Both the position numbers and the translations under genes were made by a program. This document shows positions 8,658 to 16,618 of a DNA stretch of 64,000 nucleotides, one piece after another. This stretch comes from Ruminococcus sp. Its GTDB lineage: Bacteria; Bacillota; Clostridia; Oscillospirales; Ruminococcaceae. The stretch spans positions 1 through 64,000 of the forward strand of contig JAHZHC010000023.1 in NCBI GenBank assembly GCA_019420505.1. The letters run 5' to 3'. The notes beneath the pieces are model-generated. The model did no database searches. It had not been told where the DNA came from and saw nothing but the letters and a program-made list of their open reading frames with translations. Every line of letters starts with the position of its first letter. Position 1 is the first letter of the stretch.

Positions 8658-9458
8658 ATGAAAAAAATATTAGCAGCAACTTTGGCTGTTATAATGACAG
8701 CAGCAGTTATGACTTCATGCGGAGATAATGATTCAAGCTCAAAAACTGAATCAAAAGCAGAAGCTTCTTCAAGCGCTGAGGTTTCATCAAAAGCTGAAGA
8801 AAGCAAAAACGAACAGAATAGTAACGCAAGCATAGCTAAAGCATTAAACAATCAGGAAACTGCTTCCTTAAAATTTACTAAGGATATGGATACAGCGGAA
8901 TTTTGTTCAAGAATGAACAGCGATGACGGCGAAGCTCAGGTTGAGTTTTCAATTGAAGAGCTTGACGGTGTTCCAATGCTTAAAATCAAGGTTCTTGATA
9001 AAACTGATGCAGGAAATTGGAAAACACCTAAGATTCAGCTTAATATGGCAAAATTCTTTGCAGGACAGGAATCCGAGCTTCCTAAGATTTTTACAGTAAA
9101 AATGGATGCGATCTATAAAGCAGCAGGTGCTTTCCATGATGAGGAAACAGGCGAAGATAAAATGGTTCCGGGTAATTTCCTTGGTAAGGTAGTAACTCAG
9201 CCTTCTGACGGAAACGGAAGCAATTCATGGAATGAGCTCCTTGAATATAGCTTTGCTGAGTGGGAAAATGAATGGGGCTATGCTGAACTTCAGATCCGTC
9301 CCGGAATTAAGGAACAAGCAAAGTATAAAGATGTAACAACTGATCAGTATCTTTCATTGATGAGATGGGAACAGCCTAATGAGGCAGATATCTATATTGC
9401 TAATATTACATTCCTTGACGAAGACGGAAATGTAATTCCATGTAATTACGGTAAATAA
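8658..9458 (+). CDS. Lipoprotein of unknown function, paralogue 2
   Basis: Predicted lipoprotein of 266 residues with lipobox AVMTSC (Cys21), a shorter Ser/Lys/Glu linker, and the same domain as the preceding gene: NNQETASLKFTKDMD, ELPKIFTVKMDAIYKAAGAFHDEETGEDKM, WGYAELQIRPGIKEQA and the identical ending GNVIPCNYGK. By eye roughly two thirds to three quarters of domain residues are shared with paralogue 1. Differences concentrate in the linker and in the acidic loop after TKDMD. The Cys close to the C-terminus is kept in both. Separate promoters and terminators suggest the copies can be expressed independently. Function unknown. Confidence 0.8.
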   Translation: MKKILAATLAVIMTAAVMTSCGDNDSSSKTESKAEASSSAEVSSKAEESKNEQNSNASIAKALNNQETASLKFTKDMDTAEFCSRMNSDDGEAQVEFSIEELDGVPMLKIKVLDKTDAGNWKTPKIQLNMAKFFAGQESELPKIFTVKMDAIYKAAGAFHDEETGEDKMVPGNFLGKVVTQPSDGNGSNSWNELLEYSFAEWENEWGYAELQIRPGIKEQAKYKDVTTDQYLSLMRWEQPNEADIYIANITFLDEDGNVIPCNYGK

Positions 9459-9469
9459 AATATGTAATA

Positions 9470-9502
9470 AAAATCTGCGGACTTAAATAGCCCGCAGATT
9501 TT
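9470..9502. terminator. Bidirectional terminator between convergent lipoprotein genes
   Basis: AAAATCTGCGG pairs perfectly with CCGCAGATTTT (11 bp). A/T tracts on both sides allow function on both strands. Confidence 0.85.
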
Positions 9503-9507
9503 CACTT

Positions 9508-10005
9508 TTATGAAAACTTTGCTGTCAGTTCATTTGTAATTTCAAGTGATGACAGCTTTTTTTCTTTAAATTCTACTTTAAAATCCAGATCTTTGATTTT
9601 TCCGTTTTGAGTAACAGATTCACCGTCTTTTATGCATTCTAAATCCTGACGTTTAGCACATTCGTCCAAAGCCGATGTGACTAAGTCGATTATGCCAAAC
9701 TGGGGAAGATCTTCTCTTGATGCGGTGTAGCTCAATTCCTTAAAATTTAACGTGCAGCTATCATTAAAAAGTGAAAGCTCCATTCCCTCAATGGTTTTGG
9801 GAGCAGTGAAAACAGCCTTCCATCCTGCTCCGTCAGCACGTTCTAAATCTGCCGAATAAGTTATCTCTCCTTGAGTTATGTCCGCATGACATTTAAAGTT
9901 TTCATCCAATTCAACCGGCTGACATTTTGATTTTCCGCATGAAGAAAAAATAAAAATAAAAGAACTGATTGCAGCTAAAACTAATGTGATTTTGCTATAC
10001 TTCAT
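9508..10005 (-). CDS. Small lipoprotein of unknown function
   Basis: 165-residue predicted lipoprotein. A signal segment ends at IFSSCGKSK, with lipid-modified Cys near residue 23. The mature part alternates strands and charged turns (ITQGEITYSADLERADGAGWKAVFTAPK) and ends ITNELTAKFS. It is a type of small secreted protein common in Ruminococcus-like genomes. I cannot assign a family. Ribosome site GGAGGGATACAT. It lies downstream of nnrD, but a wobble-rich hairpin with a T run separates them, so read-through is probably reduced. Confidence 0.7.
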   Translation of the reverse strand: MKYSKITLVLAAISSFIFIFSSCGKSKCQPVELDENFKCHADITQGEITYSADLERADGAGWKAVFTAPKTIEGMELSLFNDSCTLNFKELSYTASREDLPQFGIIDLVTSALDECAKRQDLECIKDGESVTQNGKIKDLDFKVEFKEKKLSSLEITNELTAKFS

Positions 10006-10017
10006 ATGTATCCCTCC

Positions 10018-10060
10018 AAAAAATACTGCCTTTCCTTGTTATAAAAACGAAGAAAGACAG
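10018..10060 (-). terminator. Probable terminator downstream of nnrD
   Basis: On the minus strand CTGTCTTTCTTCG folds with CAAGGAAAGGCAG using several G-U pairs, followed shortly by TATTTTTT. Weaker than the others because of wobbles and an interrupted T run. Confidence 0.55.
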
Positions 10061-10074
10061 CCTGTTTGCAGAAA

Positions 10075-11610
10075 TTATTTTGTTTCCCAGCTTTTTAACT
10101 CCAAAGGAAAGGCGGAAATGATGTCACTGGCAATAATCCCTCGTTCAGATTGATTTTCCGCCAGCCGTTCCGCAGTACAACCCATTAAACAGCTTGCTAA
10201 TAGACATGAATCTACAGAGGAAACTCCCTGTGCAATGAATGATCCGATCAGTCCCGCAAGCATATCTCCCGAACCGCCTTTAGATAATGCAGTGTTGCCG
10301 AAATCGGTGATGAAACAATGCCCGTCTGAAGCTGCCGTTATGGTCTGAGTCCCCTTGGCATGTACTGTTATATCATACTTTGATGCAAGTTTTAACGCAT
10401 ATCCTATTCTGTCGGATAGAATTTCATCAACGGTTACGCCGCAAAGTCTTGAAAGTTCAGCAGGATGAGGTGTCAGAATAATTTCTGTCTGTTTTTCTTC
10501 TAATACATCTATATGCTCAGACAGGCAGTTTATTCCGTCAGCGTCAATGATTACAGGACACAATGCATTTTTTATAATTTCATGAACTAAAGCTTTTGTA
10601 TCTTCAGTGACTCCCAATCCACATCCGATTACTATAGCCGAACAGCCTTCGGACCGTTCAATAAGAAGTGCAGTGTTATCAGCAGTAATAAATCCGTTTT
10701 CGTCAGCTTGCAAGGCTGTGAAGGTGCATTCAGGCATTGCAGATACAAGTGATTGTACTACTGCCTTAGGTGTGCATAGATTAACGATCCCTATTCCGCT
10801 CCTTAAAGCCGCTTTCGTACAAATTGCCGCAGCGCCCATATATTGTTCACAGCCACAGATAAGCATTAGCTTTCCGTATTTGCCTTTATGACTGTTTCTC
10901 TCCCGATGCGGTAAAAGCTTCTGAATTTCCTGTTTTTCCGCTTTGTTTATAAAAAAAGATAAATTTTTCTCCCAGCCGTCGGGAATTCCGATTGAAGCAA
11001 CAGTAATTTTACCACAAAAATCTTTGGCGGGATGTAAGTTCAATCCTGTTTTTAAACAGTGAAAGGTAACAGTTTTTTCACATCTCAGCGTACCGTCAGA
11101 GATCTTGCCGTTCAAGCAGTTAACTCCCGACGGACAGTCACAGGCTATTTTATATGCATTCGATTTTTCAATAGCCTTAAAATAAGGTAAAATATCAGAT
11201 TTGATTTCACCATGAAAGCCCGTTCCGAAAACACAGTCGGCAATTATCTCTGCATTTGATAGAATGCTATCAAAATCATCAGAGCTTTTGTCTGTAACTT
11301 TTATAGATTTGTGAAGCTTATTAAAAGAATTTGCCGAAAGCTCTGTTTTGGGCTTGCCGCACATTAAAATAACAGTAGGAATTACTCCTGATTCAGCGAG
11401 AAAATTAGCGCATACAAAACCATCGCCGCCGTTGTTTCCGTTTCCGGCAAGAATGATAATGTTACGAAGCATATTTTCTTGTGCTGTTAACAAGATTTCT
11501 CTGCCGAAAGCTTCTCCTGCGTTTTCCATCAGTTTTTCTAAGGACACCCCCAGTTTTACTGATGACTGTTCAGCTTCACTCATTTGCTTCGGAGTAAGTA
11601 TTCTTTCCAT
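10075..11610 (-). CDS. nnrD: Bifunctional NAD(P)H-hydrate epimerase / ADP-dependent dehydratase
   Basis: Cytoplasmic metabolite-repair enzyme that epimerises damaged NAD(P)HX and dehydrates the S form back to NAD(P)H at the expense of ADP. The N-terminal YjeF_N epimerase domain (about 1-210) has AGNGNNGGDGFVCANFL and DCVFGTGFHGEI. The C-terminal ribokinase-like domain (about 230-505) has VIGCGLGVTEDTKA, DADGINCL, LTPHPAELSRL and SKGGSGDMLAG near residue 445, the phosphate-binding anion hole. Length 511 fits the fused NnrE-NnrD form. The acpS stop lies only 3 bp before this start, a pairing frequent in Firmicutes, so acpS and nnrD are probably one transcript. Confidence 0.95.
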   Translation of the reverse strand: MERILTPKQMSEAEQSSVKLGVSLEKLMENAGEAFGREILLTAQENMLRNIIILAGNGNNGGDGFVCANFLAESGVIPTVILMCGKPKTELSANSFNKLHKSIKVTDKSSDDFDSILSNAEIIADCVFGTGFHGEIKSDILPYFKAIEKSNAYKIACDCPSGVNCLNGKISDGTLRCEKTVTFHCLKTGLNLHPAKDFCGKITVASIGIPDGWEKNLSFFINKAEKQEIQKLLPHRERNSHKGKYGKLMLICGCEQYMGAAAICTKAALRSGIGIVNLCTPKAVVQSLVSAMPECTFTALQADENGFITADNTALLIERSEGCSAIVIGCGLGVTEDTKALVHEIIKNALCPVIIDADGINCLSEHIDVLEEKQTEIILTPHPAELSRLCGVTVDEILSDRIGYALKLASKYDITVHAKGTQTITAASDGHCFITDFGNTALSKGGSGDMLAGLIGSFIAQGVSSVDSCLLASCLMGCTAERLAENQSERGIIASDIISAFPLELKSWETK

Positions 11611-11613
11611 ATG

Positions 11614-11979
11614 TCAGTCTCCTTTCCTGTATGCGATAACAATAGCTTGAGCAAGGCTTTTTGTATGGGTAATACTTACTGAAAATTCATATCCCTTTGA
11701 CAACTCTAAAGCTTTTCCTGTAAGTTCAATAAACGGAGCGCCGAGTTCATCTCTTAAAACCGAAACTTCATTAAGTGCAAATCCCGAAACCCCTGTTCCT
11801 AAGGTTTTAGAAAAAGCTTCCTTTGCTGCCCAGTTTCCCGCCATTGACTGATAAGGCTGTGATTTAGCCGAAAAAAGGGCGATCTCCTTTTGGGAGAAAA
11901 CCCTTTCAATAAATTTTTGGTTTTTTACGCTTTTTTCAATTCTTGATATTTCAATTAAATCAATACCGGCTTTGTACAT
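11614..11979 (-). CDS. acpS: Holo-[acyl-carrier-protein] synthase AcpS
   Basis: Transfers 4'-phosphopantetheine from CoA to apo-ACP, activating fatty-acid synthesis. The 121-residue length and the motifs GIDLIEISRIEKS (Mg-binding Asp), RVFSQKEIALF and WAAKEAFSKTLGTG are typical. Start ATG at 11979 is chosen because the protein then begins MYKAGIDLIEI and AGGAGA sits just upstream, within the last codons of the preceding gene. A longer frame from 12015 would add 12 unrelated residues. It lies between the DUF6106-like membrane protein gene and nnrD, with 2-3 bp gaps, indicating a tight operon. Confidence 0.95.
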   Translation of the reverse strand: MYKAGIDLIEISRIEKSVKNQKFIERVFSQKEIALFSAKSQPYQSMAGNWAAKEAFSKTLGTGVSGFALNEVSVLRDELGAPFIELTGKALELSKGYEFSVSITHTKSLAQAIVIAYRKGD

Positions 11980-11981
11980 AC

Positions 11982-12494
11982 TTATCTCCTGTATTTCAGA
12001 TTTCTCGGCAAACAATTCCTGACAAGCTCAAGCATTTCTTCGCTTGGCGAAAAAATAAGAACGGTGTTACCCAAAGATGAATGATTTAAACGAATATAGT
12101 AATCAGTCTGCCGTGAATCATTACCGGAAGCTTTAATAAGCGTTTCGTTAGGACCGATTCGAAGACTGCTGTCAGCGACTCCGAATTCAAGTGCAGAACC
12201 AAGCTCTAAAGTCGCAAGTCTTTTTCTTGAACGCTGAGCAACGATTTTGTCAATGTCAAGATCTCCGTTGGTAAGAATATATTCATATTCAACTATAAGG
12301 TTTGTAATAAGATAATATCCGCCGTAAATTATACCGCCTGCAAGAACTATACCGAAAATAGCCAGACTTGATCCCATAAAAAACAGAAAACAGAAAATAG
12401 CCAAAAGGCATGTAGCAAAAACGATCATAAGCTTTTTTATCTGATCATTCTTCTCAGGCATTTTTTTTACAAGCTGTTCCTTAAAAGTATCCAT
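11982..12494 (-). CDS. DUF6106-like membrane protein
   Basis: 170-residue protein with two adjacent transmembrane segments (about 22-42 and 46-66) and a soluble C-terminal part of about 100 residues starting VEYEYILTNGDLDIDKIVAQRSRKRLATLEL, a pattern resembling bacterial PH-like or DUF6106 proteins. It is the first gene of the operon with acpS and nnrD; its last codons AGG-AGA serve as the ribosome site of acpS, implying translational coupling. Molecular function unknown. The family name is from recollection of this motif and should be checked by profile search. Confidence 0.7.
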   Translation of the reverse strand: MDTFKEQLVKKMPEKNDQIKKLMIVFATCLLAIFCFLFFMGSSLAIFGIVLAGGIIYGGYYLITNLIVEYEYILTNGDLDIDKIVAQRSRKRLATLELGSALEFGVADSSLRIGPNETLIKASGNDSRQTDYYIRLNHSSLGNTVLIFSPSEEMLELVRNCLPRNLKYRR

Positions 12495-12590
12495 AAATTT
12501 CTCCTCAATTTAAACAATTATCAAACTATTTTATAATAACAATGTAATTATTATACCATGTTTTTCTGTAACTTTCAAGAGGCTATGCTA

Positions 12591-12619
12591 TTGAAAAAGC
12601 ATAAAAAAAGTGATATAAT
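12591..12619 (+). promoter_or_regulatory. Extended -10 promoter of the amidohydrolase gene
   Basis: TTGAAA (12591-12596), 17-bp spacer, TGA-TATAAT (12614-12619). The leader carries AAAGGAGA (12643-12650), then GCTC-N6-GAGC (12653-12666), then ATG at 12680. Confidence 0.75.
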
Positions 12620-12679
12620 AATAGGAAAAGTAAGTAAAAAGGAAAGGAGAAAGCTCTTTCACGAGCGGGAAAATATACA

Positions 12680-13477
12680 ATGACAATAGATTTCCATGTT
12701 CATGCCTTTAATCCTAAAATTGCACAAAAGGCTGTAAGCAAATTAGCTGAAGTGGCAAAGATAAAACCATATACCTATGGACTAACAGATGAAACCATAA
12801 ATTGTTTTGATAAGTGGGGAGTAGATAAAGGAGTACTTCTGCCCATAGCTACAAAGCCTTCACAGCATAAGATAATAAACGACTGGGCAGCAGAACAGGA
12901 CGGTAACAGATTTATATCCTTCGGAAGTGTTCACCCTGACGGGGAAGACGCTTTAGACGAGCTTGAGAAGATTAAGGAGAGAGGTTTGCACGGAGTAAAG
13001 CTTCATCCTGACTATCAAGGCTTTATGGTTGATGATAAAAAAATGGAGCCTGTGTATGAAGAAATAGAACGCTTGGGACTTCCGGTGGTTTTTCACGCAG
13101 GTTTTGATTGTATATCTCCGAATTTGATTCATTGTCCTCCAGAAAGATCGGTCAATGTGTGGAAACGTCATAAGCATATGAAAATGGTGCTGGCTCACCT
13201 TGGCGGAAATCAACAATGGAATGAGGTCTATGACATTCTTGCGGGTCTTGACGGTGAGATTTATTTTGATACGGCTTTCGCTATGGACTGCGATAATGCG
13301 CTTATGGAGAAAATAATAAATAAGCATGGTGCAGATAGAATTCTGTTTGCAAGCGACTGTCCCTGGGAAAGCGCAGGAAAGCTTAAAGAAAAAATTTTAT
13401 CACTTAATATTTCTGATGATAAAAAGGAAAATATATTCGGCGGAAATGCTTTGAGATTGCTCGGAATTAACGTTTAA
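12680..13477 (+). CDS. Amidohydrolase-2 family metal-dependent hydrolase
   Basis: 265-residue TIM-barrel hydrolase of the amidohydrolase 2 superfamily. Metal-ligand and barrel motifs are visible: IDFHVHAFN (HxH) at residues 3-11, GVKLHPDYQGF, VVFHAGFD, MVLAHLGGN and ILFASDCPWES (catalytic Asp near the C-terminus). Such enzymes decarboxylate or hydrolyse small carbon compounds; the substrate here is not evident. The best Shine-Dalgarno (12643-12650) is 29 bp from the ATG with a small hairpin between; a weak GGGA at 12667-12670 is closer. The SH3-domain lipoprotein gene follows after only about 12 bp, so they are probably co-transcribed. Confidence 0.85.
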   Translation: MTIDFHVHAFNPKIAQKAVSKLAEVAKIKPYTYGLTDETINCFDKWGVDKGVLLPIATKPSQHKIINDWAAEQDGNRFISFGSVHPDGEDALDELEKIKERGLHGVKLHPDYQGFMVDDKKMEPVYEEIERLGLPVVFHAGFDCISPNLIHCPPERSVNVWKRHKHMKMVLAHLGGNQQWNEVYDILAGLDGEIYFDTAFAMDCDNALMEKIINKHGADRILFASDCPWESAGKLKEKILSLNISDDKKENIFGGNALRLLGINV

Positions 13478-13489
13478 AGGGTGATGTAT

Positions 13490-14134
13490 GTGAAAAAAAT
13501 TTGTAAAGTTAGTATTATAACATTAACGGTCTGTTTATTAGCTGCTGCTACCGGATGCGGCCTGACTGAAGCTGACAGCTCAGAAGCAGAATCAGCACCT
13601 GAATCAAAGAGCGACAGATATATTGAAACAACGAAAACCGGCAGATATGCTATTGACGCTGACGGAGCTGATGAGGAATTAAGCGGATTTACGACAACTC
13701 AGGAAGAGCCGGCAGGCAGCCTGAAAAATCCTGTTCCTGATGAACCGGATCCTGATATTATTGCGACAACTACAACAACTTGGTTTACTACCACAAAAGA
13801 AACTACGTCAAAAAAGAGTAAAACTTCTAAAATTTCTAAAACTTCAAAAACAACTAAAACAACCAAAGAAACCGATTTTGTTGCGGATAAGCTTCATGCT
13901 CCCTTGAGCAGTGAAAAATTTAAACGCAAAAAAACATATAAGGTAACATCTGATACTACATATCTTAATTTAAGATTCGGGCCAAGCAAAAAGTATGACG
14001 TTCAGTTAAAGATCCCGGACGGAACGAAAATTTACGGTACTGCAAAAACCAAAACAAATGACGAGGGCTGGGTTTACGTTACATATAAGGGTACTTCGGG
14101 CTGGGTAATGGAGAGCTTGCTTAAAGCCGAATAA
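13490..14134 (+). CDS. SH3-domain lipoprotein
   Basis: Predicted exported lipoprotein ending in a bacterial SH3 (SH3b) domain, a module that usually binds cell-wall peptides. GTG at 13490 is favoured because AAAGGG lies 8 bp upstream; frames from GTG 13481 or ATG 13484 would add two or three residues. The signal segment ends at AAATGCG, a plausible lipobox. A Thr/Lys/Ser-rich linker (TTTTTWFTTTKETTSKKSKTS) spans about residues 85-125, and the SH3b domain covers the last 70 (TYLNLRFGPSKKYDV to GWVYVTYKGTSGWVMESLL). A wall-binding or scaffolding role is inferred. It follows the amidohydrolase in one transcript. Confidence 0.8.
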   Translation: MKKICKVSIITLTVCLLAAATGCGLTEADSSEAESAPESKSDRYIETTKTGRYAIDADGADEELSGFTTTQEEPAGSLKNPVPDEPDPDIIATTTTTWFTTTKETTSKKSKTSKISKTSKTTKTTKETDFVADKLHAPLSSEKFKRKKTYKVTSDTTYLNLRFGPSKKYDVQLKIPDGTKIYGTAKTKTNDEGWVYVTYKGTSGWVMESLLKAE

Positions 14135-14151
14135 AGCATTAAATAGCTTTT
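14133..14151 (+). terminator. Weak terminator-like hairpin after the SH3 lipoprotein
   Basis: AAAGC pairs with GCTTT across an 8-base loop, followed by TTAT. Only 5 bp of stem, so it may be a poor terminator. Confidence 0.35.
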
Positions 14152-14193
14152 TATGTAATATTTGTATAAATATCATATTACTCGAATTATCTG

Positions 14194-14222
14194 TTGACAA
14201 TCAAAGAAAAATGTATTATAAT
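14194..14222 (+). promoter_or_regulatory. Consensus sigma-A promoter of the BY-kinase pair
   Basis: TTGACA (14194-14199), 17-bp spacer, TATAAT (14217-14222): perfect hexamers. An inverted repeat GTAATAT (14155-14161)/ATATTAC (14175-14181) ends 12 bp before the -35 and may be an operator. Confidence 0.9.
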
Positions 14223-14281
14223 TAATTCGTTGTATTGTGTTAAAATTTTGTGATGTAAATATAATAGTTAGGAGATAAAAT

Positions 14282-15037
14282 ATGACAATTCAAGACTTGT
14301 TTGCAATGTTAGTTGCAAAAGTGAAATTTATTATCATTATGGCTATTATCGGCGGAGTTGCAGCCTTTTGCGTTGCGGATTTTCTTATGCCGATTAAATA
14401 TTCCACTGCAGTTAAAATTTATGTAAGCAGTTCAACAAATGCAAGTACAGGCGGTGATACTACTGCAACTAAACTTACTACTGCGAGAACGCTTGCAGAA
14501 ACTTACATAATCATTCTTGATGACGGTTCAATTTATGAGCGGATTGCAGATAAGTTTATGGAAGAATATGAGGCAGAAGAGCTTCAAAGAGTTAATGTTC
14601 CTATGGAAGAGGATGCTAAGGGAAATCTGAGAGTATCTCCGTCATATATCAAAGGCTGTGTATCTATTTCATCAATAAATGAGTCAGAAGTTCTTCAGAT
14701 AAGCGCAACAACTCAAGTACCTCAGATTGCGGCAGATATTTGTAATTATATGGTTGAGGTTGCACCTGATGTTTTGAGAAGAGTTACAAAAGCCGGCTCA
14801 GTTGAAGAGATCAGTTCTCCGAAGGTTCCTACATCACCATCTTCGCCAAATGTTAAGAAAATTACCGTAATGGGAGTATTGGCAGGCATTATCGGAACAT
14901 CTGGACTTATAATATTAATCGGCTATTTTAACAATAAGATAATTTCATCTTCTGAAGTAAGAGAGAAGTTTGGAATTCCGATATTAGCTGAAATTCCTAA
15001 CTTTGATGCTAAAACGAAGAAAGGAGTGTACAAATAA
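14282..15037 (+). CDS. Wzz/YveK-like chain-length determinant and BY-kinase adaptor
   Basis: 251-residue membrane protein of the polysaccharide co-polymerase family. Transmembrane segments lie at about 16-35 and 199-220 with an extracytoplasmic region between. The proline-rich stretch before the second segment (SSPKVPTSPSSPN) is typical of the family. The short cytoplasmic tail (NNKIISSSEVREKFGIPILAEIPNF) resembles the activator tail of CapA-type adaptors that stimulate the partner tyrosine kinase. The ribosome site is AGGAGATAAAAT. The stop overlaps the kinase start by one base (TAATG), so translation is coupled. No polymerase, flippase or glycosyltransferase gene follows locally. Confidence 0.88.
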   Translation: MTIQDLFAMLVAKVKFIIIMAIIGGVAAFCVADFLMPIKYSTAVKIYVSSSTNASTGGDTTATKLTTARTLAETYIIILDDGSIYERIADKFMEEYEAEELQRVNVPMEEDAKGNLRVSPSYIKGCVSISSINESEVLQISATTQVPQIAADICNYMVEVAPDVLRRVTKAGSVEEISSPKVPTSPSSPNVKKITVMGVLAGIIGTSGLIILIGYFNNKIISSSEVREKFGIPILAEIPNFDAKTKKGVYK

Positions 15038-15783
15038 TGAATAAGAAGAAAAAAAATACACACTCTCATACACTCACTTTGTTGGATAAAAACGTACCAT
15101 TTCAGGTAACAGAAGCATTTAAAACACTCAGAACCAATTTAGTTTTTGCACTTTCTCAAAAAACAAGTAAGGTTATTGCTGTTTCAAGCGCTTTGGCTTC
15201 AGAAGGTAAATCAACTACCGCAGCGAATATGGCGATAACGTTAGCACAGGCAAATGAAAAGGTTCTTATTATTGATGCCGATCTCAGAAAACCTGTTCAG
15301 CATAAAATTTTTAAATTAAAGAACAAGCTCGGACTTTCAACACTTTTGAGCGGACTTAACTCATTTAAGGAAGTTCTTAATGAAGATATTATTCCGGGAC
15401 TTGATGTGGTTACCTGCGGACCTATTCCGCCAAACCCTTCTGAAATGCTTGGTTCTGAGAATATGAGAGTTCTGTTGGAGGAGCTTTCAAAGTATTATGA
15501 TTATATCATAATTGATACTCCTCCTATTAACATTGTAACAGACACTTTGACATTATTGAAATATATAGCCGGAGTTGTTTTGGTTGCAATGCAGGGTTCA
15601 ACTTCTTACGACGCATTACAGGAGGCTATTGATGCTGTTAATTTTGCGGAAGACGCAGTTCTTGGAGTTGTAATGACCCACGTGGATATGAATATGGGTA
15701 AATTCAATCGTAAGTATAAATATAAATACGATACTAATTATTCTTATGGTGAAAATGCTGATGTTCAGTCTTTGGAGATTTAA
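15037..15783 (+). CDS. CpsD/CapB-type tyrosine-protein kinase (BY-kinase)
   Basis: Cytoplasmic bacterial tyrosine kinase of 248 residues, which phosphorylates itself and partners controlling surface polysaccharide synthesis. The Walker A motif ASEGKST is at 54-60, Walker A' VLIIDADLRKP near 75, and Walker B YDYIIIDTPP near 155. The C-terminus holds the autophosphorylated tyrosine cluster: YKYKYDTNYSYGEN has five Tyr in eleven residues. Coupled to the Wzz-like adaptor by overlapping stop and start codons. Two terminators follow. No cognate PHP-type phosphatase (CpsB) is present nearby, unlike most cps operons. Confidence 0.92.
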   Translation: MNKKKKNTHSHTLTLLDKNVPFQVTEAFKTLRTNLVFALSQKTSKVIAVSSALASEGKSTTAANMAITLAQANEKVLIIDADLRKPVQHKIFKLKNKLGLSTLLSGLNSFKEVLNEDIIPGLDVVTCGPIPPNPSEMLGSENMRVLLEELSKYYDYIIIDTPPINIVTDTLTLLKYIAGVVLVAMQGSTSYDALQEAIDAVNFAEDAVLGVVMTHVDMNMGKFNRKYKYKYDTNYSYGENADVQSLEI

Positions 15784-15801
15784 AGAAAATAATGTATACA
15801 G

Positions 15802-15836
15802 AAGCGGTACAAGAGTTTTAATTGTACCGCTTTTTT
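15802..15836 (+). terminator. Intrinsic terminator after the BY-kinase gene
   Basis: AAGCGGTACAA pairs perfectly with TTGTACCGCTT (11 bp, 9-base loop) followed by TTTT. Confidence 0.92.
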
Positions 15837-15859
15837 GTACAATTGCAAGACGGAAATCG

Positions 15860-15891
15860 GCCTTTGGGCATTTATGCTCAGAGGCTTTTTT
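15860..15891 (+). terminator. Second, back-up terminator
   Basis: GCCTTTGGGCA folds with TGCTCAGAGGC using G-U pairs, followed by six T residues. Together with the first it isolates the converging lysis cassette. Confidence 0.75.
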
Positions 15892-15956
15892 ATATTATAA
15901 ACATTTGATAAGAAAATAATGAATTTCATAAATTTTTAGTTTATACGGATTAGAAA

Positions 15957-16616
15957 TTATCCGCTTATATATTTAAGCCAGTTTTTTACGCAATAATAGT
16001 ATTTGCCGTTAAGCAGGATCTTGTACCACGTATATCCGTTTGCTGTCCAGCCCCAGCCTTTTACCACCTTTACTTTTGTACCGTGTTTTAAGGTACCTGC
16101 GAAAGTAGACTCAGAGACTTTGTATGTAGTACGGTAATTTAAGCCGTTTTTTGCGGTAACTTTCATTATCATATATTTTTCCTGCATTATCTCAGAAACT
16201 GATTGCAGACAAATACATCCTTGATAACCGCTGCGATTCATAAAAGCGGTTATATCCTGTTTTTTCAATATTCCGTCATCAGCAGAAAGCATGTTATCGT
16301 TATTTGAATTTGCTTCGGTATAAAAAACAGTATTGCCGGTAACATTCTCAATAAAAATCACATGACCGTATTTGCCGTTACGGAAACAAGCTATTGAGTT
16401 TGAAATCGGATTTTTTGACGTCTGAAGCTTTTTTGCTTCAGCCTGATTATACCATGTATTGGCGTTGCCTGTAATGCCGGTGTTTATGCTGCACTTTTCC
16501 AATGCACGGCACCGCACATACCAAACACATTGGGCTATAATTCCGTTATTGCTTCCGTAGATTTTTGTATTCTCAAAGTTGGCAAGACGTTTGCCTAAAA
16601 GTTCATTATAATTCAA
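15957..16616 (-). CDS. Endolysin-like CHAP amidase with C-terminal SH3 domain
   Basis: 219-residue peptidoglycan hydrolase of phage-endolysin type. The CHAP cysteine-peptidase domain (about 1-140) shows Cys30 in IIAQCVWYVRCRALE, His85 in KYGHVIFIE and a following acidic residue (E90), the usual catalytic arrangement. The SH3 domain (about 150-219: TAKNGLNYRTTYKVSES to WYKILLNGKYYYCVKNWLKYI) would bind the wall. No signal peptide is present, so release would need the holin. It ends the cassette, 2 bp after the holin gene. No portal, tail or integrase gene is nearby, so it appears free-standing or domesticated. Confidence 0.85.
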   Translation of the reverse strand: MNYNELLGKRLANFENTKIYGSNNGIIAQCVWYVRCRALEKCSINTGITGNANTWYNQAEAKKLQTSKNPISNSIACFRNGKYGHVIFIENVTGNTVFYTEANSNNDNMLSADDGILKKQDITAFMNRSGYQGCICLQSVSEIMQEKYMIMKVTAKNGLNYRTTYKVSESTFAGTLKHGTKVKVVKGWGWTANGYTWYKILLNGKYYYCVKNWLKYISG

Positions 16617-16618
16617 TT

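Larger units (their letters stand above)
7535..9458 (+). repeat. Tandem gene duplication including promoter region
   Basis: Two adjacent units, 7535-8491 and 8570-9458, carry the same plan: TGTA(C/T)AAATTGTGCAAA, a TTG-type -35, a 17-bp spacer, TATAATCATAAT, an ACGGAGGTA ribosome site and a lipoprotein gene. The coding parts remain strongly similar outside the Ser/Ala/Lys linker, so the duplication included control DNA and has diverged since. Confidence 0.85.

Noticed and set aside
12953..13327. Open frame of 124 codons on the minus strand
   Set aside because: Antisense to the amidohydrolase with no ribosome site and no recognisable protein pattern.
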